Shown: positions 32,464 to 43,163 of the stretch, piece after piece
How positions within the stretch are numbered: position 1 is the stretch's first letter
How the letters are laid out: each line of letters opens with the position of its first letter
Assembly (NCBI GenBank): GCA_031472005.1
Contig: PZJY01000002.1
Location: 2,170,001-2,234,000 of the forward strand
DNA: 64,000 nt
Direction: 5' to 3'
Source: Tetracladium setigerum
Lineage: Eukaryota; Ascomycota; Leotiomycetes; Helotiales
Translations under genes and position numbers: made by a program
The notes under the pieces: model-generated
What the model saw: the letters and a program-made list of their open reading frames with translations, nothing else
What the model was told of the DNA's origin: nothing
The model's database searches: none

Positions 32464-33323
32464 GCTGTCCTTGTACTGTGGTAGGCTTGCGGGAGGAGTA
32501 AATGGAGCATGTCGCGTGGTATAATTTTAGGGAAGTTGCAAGCGCGTTCGCATGACACGCCAATTCACATGATGAGAGGTCACCACGCCAAGCCTTTTTC
32601 GAGCAACGCCTAACCCTCCGTAGTACCTAACACTAGAAGTTTGGATCTTTATAGAAGTGAGAGATCCAGAAAGATTTCAATGCAGTTCTTGAATAAATGT
32701 ATGTTGATCACAACAAGTTGCTCATCAGGCGCTGGTTCTCTCAATAACTTCACGGTTGATACATTTGCAATTGTCTTAAATTGGCCTGATATTTCAAGTA
32801 CTCTGAACCAGTTCGGACACAATACACCTTTATCTTCTTCTTATGCTAGCAAGTACTGTAACATCGCTTTCGAAAATTAGTCGTTGCTGATGATGTTTTG
32901 ATATTTCGATAACGCCGACGGCACCGAGCAATTCTATTCCAAAACGCAAGTGCTTCTCGAATATATTAAAATTGCGGGGAAGTCCCAAACCAGCCATTTC
33001 TGTTCCCAGAACCAAGATTTTCAAATGAACTGTCGTCTTAATTGTCCTGTCACGTTAGAGTAACCTTAATTTGTCTCCGGATCAGCGAAGCATTTACCAG
33101 CCGTATCAGGAGCGCTCCGTTCCTAGATGAGCTGGCTTGAGAGGATGCTTCCAAATGGAGGAATCTAATTATCCCTTCATCTAAATAGAGACCATCACTC
33201 TCACTCACGGATTTGTGACAAATCCAACTCATATATATTCATCTTGCCGCCGGTGTCAGCAGCTGTTGTTTATCTCCTCTTGCGTGCTCCGATTTTCTCT
33301 TCTTGCAGCCCCCTTTCGCCACC
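32464..33323. promoter_or_regulatory. Divergent promoter region, nibrin / galactanase
   Basis: 860 bp between divergent start codons with no supportable gene. The short frame at 32641-32880 has no recognisable content. Confidence 0.5.
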
Positions 33324-34464
33324 ATGAAGTTCATCTATACTCTTTCTCTTCTCGCTGCGACAGCAAATGCTGCTCTTCAATTCAAGGGTGTCGATTGGTC
33401 TTCCTTGCTGGTCGAGGAAGCATCCGGCAAGACCTTCAAGAACACAGCCGGAACCACTCAACCACTTGAGACAATCCTCAAGGCCAGCGGTGTAAACACT
33501 GTCAGACAGAGATTATGGGTAAATCCGTCCGGAGGAACCTACGATCTCGCTTACAATGTTAAACTTGCCAAACGAGCAAAGGCTGCTGGGTTGAAAGTGT
33601 TCCTCGATTTACATTACAGCAGCACTTGGGCTGATCCTTCTCATCAAGTTCGTTTATCCCATTTTCTATATATTTTTGAAGGAAGGAAGGAAGGAAAAAT
33701 GGGTATCGTAAAGAATGATTGTTCCTAACAAAATACAGACGACGCCCGCTGGCTGGCCCTCCGATATCGACAACCTCGCTTGGAAAGTCTACAACTACAC
33801 ACTCGAAGCCTGCAACACCTTCGCCAGCAACAGTCTCCCCATGGATATAATATCCATCGGCAACGAGATCACCACCGGCCTCCTCTGGCCCCTTGGCAAA
33901 ACCAACAACTTCTACAACATCGCACGAATCCTCCACTCGGCCTCCTCAGCAGTCAAATACTCCAACCTCAGCACCAAGCCGAAGATTCTCATCCACCTCG
34001 ACAACGGCTGGAGATGGGAGACGCAGAAGTGGTGGTATACCACTCTGTTAAGCCAAGGGCCATTTCTGAATTCAGATTTCGATATGATGGGTGTCTCATA
34101 CTATCCTTTCTATGATGCACAGGCTACACTTGGGAACTTGAAATATAGTTTCCAGAATATGGCATCGTCGTTTGGCAAGGAGCTTGTGGTCGCTGAGACT
34201 AATTGGCCTGTCACTTGTGATAGTCCAAAATTCCCTTTCCCTTCTGATACGAGTGGAATTCCAAAAAGTGTGGGTGGGCAGAGTACTTGGGTTAAGGAGG
34301 TTGCAAAGGTTGTTGCTGCTACGAGTAAAGGTGTCGGATTGTTCTATTGGGAACCAGCATGGACAGCGAATGCTGGGCTTGGAAGTAGTTGTTGGGATAA
34401 TTTGATGGTCGAGTATGGGGGAAGGCAAGGGCTAGCTTGGCTGTCTTTAAAGATATTTGAGTGA
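33324..34464 (+). CDS. Arabinogalactan endo-beta-1,4-galactanase (GH53), 349 aa
   Basis: Secreted enzyme that cuts beta-1,4-galactan side chains of pectin. The ATG at 33324 (context CACCATGA) starts a signal peptide, MKFIYTLSLLAATANA, with cleavage expected before ALQFKGVDWSS. Two exons (33324-33647 and 33739-34464) with a 91-nt intron (GTTCGT...AAATACAG) join in phase 0 (HQ to TTPAGW). GH53 marks: VRQRLWVNP, FLDLHYSSTWADP, the acid/base Glu in IGNEITTG (about 151) and the nucleophile Glu in VVAETNWP (about 261), then GLFYWEPAW. Length equals known fungal GalA enzymes (about 350). The enzyme points to life on plant cell walls. Firm identification. Confidence 0.95.
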
Positions 34465-34821
34465 TGATGAGAGGGATGATTTCTTGTGAAATACTTTACT
34501 TATAGGGACGACTGGGCTCGTATATATTCTAGCACATACTTGGTTTTTTATTCGCTATCGGCCGTTTTGCTAGCTTTGACATTTGTGAAAAGTAAGAAAT
34601 GGAAATATTATCTCGGGTGAATATATTTTGTTCCTCATCCTGCATCATCCAGACCGGTGGTTCACGAAAGATGAGTCGACACAGTCGAGCAAAAATTAGT
34701 CCTTCAAGGAAAGTAACTTGCAAAAATCCTCAAAGGTGCATAGATGGTATATTTGATCTTTTGAAATGCTATTCGGCATTGATGACCGGTTTTTGATAGT
34801 ATTAGAGAGCTTACAGCGCTC
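34465..34821. other. Convergent 3' spacer
   Basis: 357 bp between the galactanase stop and the Jip5 stop; nothing else seen. Confidence 0.5.
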
Positions 34822-36204
34822 TTACATTCCCTTAAACTTCAAAATCCCATTTCCAATGTCCGTCTTGCTCTTCTTGGACTTCCTACGCTTCTTTCTCCTC
34901 TTGCTATTGCTTTCTTCCTCACTGCTATCCTCATCGGACCCATCGTCATTGGCCGCAACCTCAAGTTCTCTCTTCTTCGTTGGCTCTTCCGCTATTTCCT
35001 CAACCTCCTCAACCTCCTCATCCTTTTCCTCATCATCTCCATCAGACCCATCATCATCCTCCCACTCATCTTCCTCACTATCCTCCAAATTCATCTTCTC
35101 CTGCCAAACCTTCACAATTGACCCACCACCACTAATCAACCTCCCCCCAACATCAAATCCAAGTCCCACCACTCCCTCAACATCGTCATGTCTCAACTCC
35201 GCTACCACCTTGTTCATTCCTATCCTCACAATCCTGATTGATCCGTCACCCACACCTACCACTAGATTCTTGTTCCCATCTCCCACGCCTTGAGGCATTA
35301 GCACCATCGTATCCAAACTCTCCCCACCCCCCTTCCCACCATCAACAATAATCCTCTCATCTTGATCATCCCACACGCCCTTCTCCCATAGAGTCAATAC
35401 CCCTGCCGAGCTCCCAACCACTACCTTCTCTCCTTTACTACCACCCGGTCGAGCGCGCAACCCACCCACGTAAACAGAAGATAACAACTCCTCCTCCTGG
35501 TCTTCACTCTTAACCAACACCCCCCTTCTTAAATCTGTAACCGCCAAAGTCGTCCCACCAGTTGTAATCCATTGTTTACTAAACCCACTTGTACTAGCAT
35601 CCGACGGCGGTAAAGGCGTGAGAGAAGAGATATAATCATCGTGCGGTCTGTGAGTCTGACTTGGTCTCGCATTGAGTGATTGTCCAACACGGAGATCGAA
35701 GAGATGAAGAGCCGCGGAATCGGTTGCGAGGAGGAGTGTTTGGGGAGAGAGCGCATGGAGCAAGGTTGGGGGATCAATTGCATCCCTTGAGTCGTAGGGG
35801 ATGAGAACTTTGGAGGTAACTTGGCCTGTGGCCGTATTTGCTGCTTTCAAGAGGCCATCTGTTCCTGCGGAGTATAAAACTGTAGGACACGAAAAGGATT
35901 AGATTGTTTTTAAAAAAAATTTGATGTTGATTAGGGTTTTGGACATACCTTCACCATCATAGCTGTAAGCCAAAGTTCTGCAGCTACCCTTATGTCTCCT
36001 GGTTCTCCACTCTGTATCTATTGTTCCCGTGCCAGTCGAGTGTACACTTGTATTTCCATCGTCGGAATCATCTCCAATTGCGGGGAGGCGGAAGGATTGA
36101 ACATGACCGCCAGATAATCCTACGGCGAGGATTGGCTCGGTGGGGTGGAGAGCCTGGGCGAAGAGGTCGGATGAGAGAGGGAGAGAGCAGAGATTCTCAA
36201 ACAT
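34822..36204 (-). CDS. JIP5: WD repeat protein Jip5 (WDR55-like), 437 aa
   Basis: Nucleolar WD40 protein required for ribosome biogenesis in yeast (Jip5; metazoan WDR55). Two exons (35949-36204 and 34822-35879) with a 69-nt intron (GTATGT...TCCTACAG), joined in phase 1. The start MFENLCSLPLSSDLFAQALH is the characteristic N-terminus. WD repeats include HPTEPILAVGLSGGHVQSF, HKGSCRTLAYSYDGE with VLYSAGTDG, and several weaker blades up to about residue 325. The C-terminal 110 residues are acidic (EDEWEDDDGSDGDDEE) then basic (KRRKKRRKSKKSK), the usual Jip5 tail and a nuclear/nucleolar targeting region, ending LKFKGM. Firm identification. Confidence 0.92.
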
Positions 36205-36830
36205 CGTCGGAGTGTGAGGTTGTGTCAATGTATTGTTATATATTTTTCTTTTTTGATCTGCTGTCGACCGAGGGCCCATTCAATTTCGAGAACGGAAGAA
36301 TGAGCTCAAGAAATTTGGGAGCTTGGACCGTTTGGCGGCCTGTGCAGGAGCTCCTGTAAGTGAGAATTTGGAGGGCACCGCGAACAGGTTTAGGGTCGAC
36401 AACGGCAGTTTATCATCACTGGGAACTGACTGTCAACGTTTACCTCATAGTCGAAAATATTGCATACGGAAGAACTATTGCACAAGACTACCAACAAAAC
36501 TATCAAATTCAAGCTGCTATCTAGGAACTGACTGACGAATGCACCCTTCTTCTCGAAAACTTCTCTCCAGTCTTCAAATTCCAGAAAAAGAGCAGGTACT
36601 ACGAACTACTTAAGTGAGATGGCATAGTGACTGTACGAGACAGATAATAAAAAAGTTAATCAAAAAGAACGCAGAACAGACACACTCTCATCTCCATCCA
36701 TCCTCTTCTAGATCCCTTTGCAGTAAGTATCCCGCATTTGCACCTCTTCCCCCACCTCAGCAGCCAGCCACTCGAGTCAATCAATCCTCATCTTGTGTTC
36801 CTCTCATTCGCCTTCCAACCACCTCTTCAC
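36205..36830. promoter_or_regulatory. Jip5 upstream region
   Basis: 626 bp upstream of Jip5 and 3' of the large zinc-finger gene (both on the minus strand). No gene seen. Confidence 0.5.
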
Positions 36831-39800
36831 TCACATAGCAGCTTGAGAATTAGACCCTGTTACTCTCGCCGACAATCCCATGATCGCGCTTACACTTGCT
36901 TTAAGTGCTCGAGGTTCAGGACTTGGAGGCGGAGCTCTGACTCGATGGATCGGTGTTACAGTCGCCTCCGATTTTTGTCTTTTTCTTCTTGGTGAAATTG
37001 GTTCCCTTGATGAATTGTTCATGGCATCAGTAACAGCACTTCCCTTTCTCTTCTTCTGCAGCGATACTTCTGAGGCTGGGGCTTCGCCTAGACTAGCTCC
37101 ATTTGCTTTCAAAGAAATATCGAGCTGTTTCGTGGGCCCATCAGAGTCATCGCCATGTTCAGGGCCGTCCCAACCTCCGGAAGTATGCGAAAAGTCGATA
37201 GGGGAGTTGTCTTCTGAGCCGTATTTCTTAGCAGCCCACTTATCATAATTCTGGAAAGAGCTCAGGATATCACCAGGCGGCGGATACGCGCTGAAAGAAT
37301 CACCGAGTCCGCCCAGTCTCTGACTCATTTTCCTACTGCCACTGTCACTCGCAAACGCACTTGCCGTTCCGAGTGGAGATGCCGGACTGTAGTCAGGGCT
37401 TTCAATGGGTTCGATCGGCTTTGAAAAGGCTGGAGACGCTGGACTGTAGTTAGGGCTTTCAATGGGCTCGATCGGCTTTGAGAATATTGGAGATGTTATG
37501 GTGAAGTCGGGGCTATTAGAGGGCTCGATCGGCTTCAAAGAGTCTGGAGATGTTGGACCGTAGTTAGAGCGACTTAAGGCTCCCAAAAAGAGACATGGTA
37601 GGGGGATTTGGGGCTTTCAACGGCATCTCTTGCTCGAGAACGTCGTAGTGAGGCTTTGACCGGGTTTTCAGGACCTGGAACTGATACAGTGTCGTAGACA
37701 TCCAAGTACTTGAGGTTGAATGTTATTTCATTGTTGTTGGGAAAGGCGGCGTATGAACTCCTCATGTATCTCTCATATTCGTCTGTTTCTTGCTTGCATT
37801 TTCTGATGTATACCTCGACATCATAGAGATTTTCCAACACAGGCTTGTCGCCGCTGAACGTCTTGCACAAGACCTCAAGTCGTTGGATGATAGCTGGTGA
37901 ATTAGGATAGTCGCGGAAAAACTCAAATAATGATGCGTTGGCGTTGATCGCTTTCTCGAGGCCGTTCGTGGCAATCTCCAAGAGAACTTCATCGAGATCA
38001 AGTTCCTTATGAAGTACCAAGGAAACATTCAGGGCGGCACTTGATTCCCTTGCTTTCAGTACGCCCGTCTGTGATGCATTTCTCGTCTTCTTTGGGTTCG
38101 TGTCAGTCGGCCTTGCAGAAGAACCCATTGGCTTTGAAGTCCATGAACTAGCCTTTGTTTGTGTATTTACCGACATGAAGGGATCTGCGTAATTGACTGA
38201 AGCTAGTTGGGAGAAACGCGAGGCTAATTCCCCTAGCGACCTTCCTGTAGTCGAAGTAGTTTCTTTGCTTGCGCCATCGTTCGCAAGCTTTTGCTTCTTC
38301 ACAACACGTTCATAAAAGAGGGTGTTCTTTTCCATTTCATCTCTCAACCTCTTGAAAGTCGCGCTATGGGGTCCTAAAGTGACAACCGGTGTGTCCCTCT
38401 TATGCACGTAGTGAGAAGCCAGACTGGCTCCGTCGTTGGCGAGACTCAATTCATGCCCGCAGATTTGAGCGCCTCCGTCGCTATGAATCAATGGGCACTT
38501 GAACGTAGTAATTGAGGTCATCCCAGGCTGCTCACTTGCTGAAGCCGCTGGTGCCGGGGTCTCGTCCGAAAGACTCTTCTGGACCTGCTCTAGTATTTGC
38601 TTGATGTCGCGATGTGACTCCTGGGCGGGATCTATGTTCGATTTGAGCACATTGATAGCATATAGAAGCTTTTTCTTGTTTTGAGAAACTACGGCTTCAC
38701 TGTCCGCCAGTGCCTTTTGGCCCTCTCGAAGTTCGAAGATTGCTTTCTGGCGCTTGGCGTCATTCTGAGCATTCACGGCGATGAGGTTGTTGACCTCTAT
38801 TCATCCCAAAATTAACATATAACCCCACGAGGAACTCTACGAAGGTACTCACCATGCATCTTTACTTTTGCATATTTGAGGATGTTAGGCTCGGTGTACA
38901 CTGGCGAACTGCAAGTTTGAGTGTGACGAAGGAGCCTCACCCCCTCCAGGAAAGAGATACGAGTACCACAGCGACCACAGTAATCTTTTGGATTTCCACC
39001 AGGAGGAACACACTCCTCTTCGTGGCGAACCTGTTGTGTAGGGGTCAATTTCGTCCAGTCAAAACCACAAGTCTCGCAGAATTTGGCTTCACCAGCTACA
39101 CATTCATGGTTCAGGTCGTCGTCAGGGGACAGTTTTGTCCTATCAAGACCACAGCGGTCGCAGAAATAGGAATCTTCCACTTCCACAGCATTTTTGCCGG
39201 GCTTTTCGACACAAGTTCGCGAGTGGTGCTCGAGTTCTTCCGCTGTACAAAATCTGTACGGCTTGGAACATCGGTCACAAAACTTGACGGTAAGAGAGTC
39301 GTGACTGATGACATGATTAAGTATCTGGGTTTTATCACCAAATTTACTGAGATCTTGATCGCAGCCCGGACACTGGAACCCTGCCCAGAAATTTTCGATG
39401 AGGGCGCTTTCATTCTGAGATTGGTGGTGGTAGAGATGCTTCCTCTTTTGCTTCGCACTCCAAAACATCCAATTGCTGTCGCCACAAAATACACATTCTC
39501 CTGCGCTGATTATTTGTTGTCGGTGCTCTCCGTAATGACGAACGATTTCGTTTTTCTTGAAGGCTTCGAAGGAGGTTTCACAGATTGCGCAATTGTGCAT
39601 TCGATCTAGTACTTGATTTCTGAGTTTCCGAACCTGGCCTTGCAAGTGCATAGCATCGGTTGGCGTAAGGACCGCAGAATACGCAGTCGGCGTGTGCAGA
39701 CCGACAGCAATTGCAAGCTGTTGGGATTCAGCGAATAGAGGAGACTCTGGTGCTCGACCAGGTTCAATGACTGATTGTGGAGATAGATATGTTGCATGCT

Positions 39801-42800
39801 GCATCGCGTCTAGGTAGTTCTGACCAAGCATCCAAGTGGCCCAGGCTGGAGCAAACTTCTTGCCAACTGTATGATTGAGATCGGTTCTATCTCTGTTGAA
39901 TTTGGGCTGGCGGGGGACAGAAGGAGCAGAGAATAGAGGACTTTTACTCTTTTGCAAGGGAGCTTCCTTGTCCGCGAAGATGGGTATGGCGGAATGTTTA
40001 ATACCCACGGTGTGCTTTTATCCAAAACTTTTCGTGTTAGTGCATCATAAATACCTAGTAATTAGAAGTTCATGCTTACTGTATTTGCGATCAGGAATGA
40101 GCCTGACCTGAAGTCGTGAAGTGGAAAACCAATCATAAACATGCTTCTGCCATTCATGTTCGGTAGTGTCGCTAGCCAGAATAAATCTTCTGTTTGATTG
40201 TGGTTCATGGATATCGATAGACAGTTCGTCCAAATTGGGATTTAAGTCTCTGAAGAGCCTGCGCAAAGCATCACGAAACCTGTCCAAAGTCCAAGCTTTT
40301 TCCGAATCCCAGGGCAGGCTCTCACTTTTTATGCCGTCAGACCTGACAAGCTTGAAAGTATTCCATTCAGGACGAAAGCAAACACAGTATGTTTCTATGG
40401 TCAAATCGAACCAATTGCTCAGAGCGGCAACATCGGCGTCGGTCTGCCCAAACTTGAGAACTCCGCCATCCTCGAGAGCATCAAGTTTGGGATTGGCTTC
40501 CCCAATCCGTACACCTGTGTGAGACTGGAGACCATCACGGTAATCTGGCGTGATCCAAATTCGGAAATTCGTAGGGAGATGTTTATCAGCCACATGGTTT
40601 TCTCCCAACCTGATAATTTCAGACATCACCCGATTCATGTCGATGTCACCAGGATCGCTAAATGTAGTTTGGGCATAACGATGATTTCCGACAAGCCGAA
40701 TCCCAAATACAGATGAATCAGTGGGGGCAGTACTGTGGTATATTTCTTCAACATAGTACAAGAGACCTCGAGGCGTGTCATCGGTGGCTTTGCTCAAGTT
40801 GTACTTTGTGTCATCCTTGACTCTTTGCCATAGCTCAGGAGTAAGTTCCATGCCTCCAAAACCAATGTCGACTCCTGCATATTGATCTTTTCCACCAGCC
40901 CCTCCACCAACCCTACCAATTAATATATTGGCTTGAGGGCGATCATATCTTGATGGGTAAAGAACTCGCATGGCTCTGAGGAAGCTCTCTTGCGGTTGAT
41001 TAATGCCATAGTCTCGATCCAAAATGTCTTTGGGAACTTTCCAATACGCCGTCCCCACGCCTCGCAAAATAAGGGTCACAATATCGGGAGTTGAGATGGG
41101 CTCTAGGCTGGAAGACTGAGGACCGCCCTCCCTGAAGAATAGAGGCCACGTTTCTTTCTCACTTGTGATTAACTTTCTGATATTTTCATCGTAGAAGGTG
41201 CTCCAAGTTTTCTCTGTGACATAATGCGTGTGGATCTGAGCGCCGTGTATATCGATAAAAAAGGACCAATCCGAATCAAATTGCATTCCCAGCAGGTCTA
41301 GTGCATTATCAAGGATTGAATCGGCGTTATTCTTTGTGTAGAGACTTCCATTATAGCCCCAAATTCTACCATTAAAGTAAGGGGGCTTGAATGGCGATGA
41401 AGGCATGTCGGTTCCATTTCGAGCAACGAATGTCCAGTCTCGAGATTGATCCTCAATCTTTTCGAAGATCTCCCTGTCGACAACTAGATGAACCGAATCG
41501 TTTGTAACCTCTACCGAAGTTTCAATTTCCAATTCGCCTATCTTGGACTCACGAGAATAACGGTCAATACTGAATCGATACTGATCGGATGTCGATTTCT
41601 GTACTTTGTCCAAAAGGGCATTCACAAAGCTTTCTCTGTCGGTCACCGGGACAAGGTTACCAAACAGATAAGCTTCCACGGTGTTATTGTCCTCGTCGGA
41701 TGTATAGTCAGACAGCTCGTCGGTTTCTCCATCTAATGGATTGCGGCTCATATTTTTGGAAGATCCCCGAGAATTTACAGGCTTTCCAAGACCTGCTTCT
41801 GGTTGCCGTGAAGTTTTACTGGAGGACGCTGACTTTCCTAGACAGTTGACAATTGCAGGGAAGAGATAATTTGGAGCCTCGGTACCATCTGCACGACGAA
41901 CGGCCATCATCCAATTATCCGTAGGATGGGTGACTCGTGATTCAATTGCAATCTCCCAAGCAGATGTATCATGTTTAGAGATAGTGTTTGAACTGCCTGC
42001 GCCAGTAAGTATTCGAGGGTTGAAAGCTTTGCCTTTGTGACTGGGCGAGTTGTTGTATTGTTCGACGACGAACTCCCAATTTGTATCCGGATTTATTCGA
42101 AGTAGCTCGAGTGATTTTTCGACGAAGCTATTCACATCACTACTCACAGTAGCTCTACCACCAGTGTGACTGTAGATGAAACCATGAGTTTTTGTGCGAG
42201 TTGTGAGATTTTCTTGCCCAGCACCTCCTCGCATTGGGCGATTGGTATGTTGTAATGGTTCAGGAAAGTGGAAAGTTGAATGACGCCTCTTTTTCAAGTT
42301 TATGGGGTCCCTCGAGTCGAGTCCAGACTCACTGGATGAGACGCCAAAGCCATCATCTTCGTCTATTCCACCGTAATTTGGCACAAGATCGATGCGCCGT
42401 TGGGAGAGTGATACGGAAGGCTTTTTTCGTCCTATCAAAGTTAGAAAATTCAACATACAAGAAAGCAAAACTTACGAAGTATTTTCCAGCCGTAAGAGCG
42501 CTCGTGGTAAACATCCAAGAACTCTAAAGGTTTCTCTGCGAATTCTATTCTCTGGAATAATGGTGCTCTTTGGGGATCATCTGGAGGATCGTCCTTGTCG
42601 GGATACTGTGCTCTTAATTCCATATTTTTGTAAGTGAAACCAGCGACGGGAAGTCCAAATTTGAGCATTGTCAGCTTAGTCACAAGGTTGTCTGGCTGTC
42701 CATGGAACCGACCACGAACTGCTAAGAGAGCCCTGTAGTCCTTTTCGTTCCGTGTTTGCAAGTCGAGAAGAGGACCAGGTAGGAATGGAGGGATGACGAA

Positions 42801-43163
42801 CAGATCCTGGCCATTCTTGGGTTCAAAGTGTGTTTTCAGAATTGTATCCAACGCTGTACCACAGCCCAACTCTGCTATCATGACTTCTCGAAAGCCTTTC
42901 CAGTCCTGATCTTCAGGCGTAATATCGGGATTAAATCGCAATTTGCGGTTTGAACTTCGCAATTCCGCGTCCGCTTTCTTGGCCTCGATTCTGGCAAAAT
43001 GCGCATCAATGCGCTCTGCTTGTGTTGGCCGACAAGCACTGGGATCGAAAGGTTCGAAATCATCTCGAGATGTTAGAGAACCATCTTCCGACGGAGCTGG
43101 TGAGATACTTTCGTCGTCATTGCTTGCCGCACCACGCATGCGACTGAAAAATGAGAAAACCAT
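36831..43163 (-). CDS. Very large multi-zinc-finger protein, about 2050 aa, unknown function
   Basis: Not recognised. ATG at 43163 (MVFSFFSRMRGAASND). Exon 1 (42476-43163) joins by a clear 44-nt intron to exon 2 (down to about 40080, 784 codons with no domain I know). Exon 3 (38853-40014) holds six or more Cys/His clusters, each roughly CxxC then HxxxxC or HxxxH (for example CAICETSF..., CDRCGLDRTKLSP, CETCGFDWTKLTPTQQVRHE, CGRCGTRISF). A 56-nt intron leads to exon 4 (37574-38796) with a charged helix (NAQNDAKRQKAIFELREGQ). The last part (36831-37586) is Ser/Pro-rich with a 57-bp tandem repeat and a basic PRRKRQK stretch, possibly nuclear. Joins at about 40,014-40,080 and 37,590 do not keep phase with the best splice signals (see findings), so two or three separate genes are an alternative. 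Confidence 0.6.
37384..37567 (-). repeat. 57-bp in-frame tandem repeat, about three copies
   Basis: Units starting near 37384, 37441 and 37498, with a partial unit from 37555, encode a 19-residue repeat centred on SKPIEPIESPxYSPASP in the C-terminal tail of the large zinc-finger protein. Copies differ by a few bases, so the array is not recent. Confidence 0.85.
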
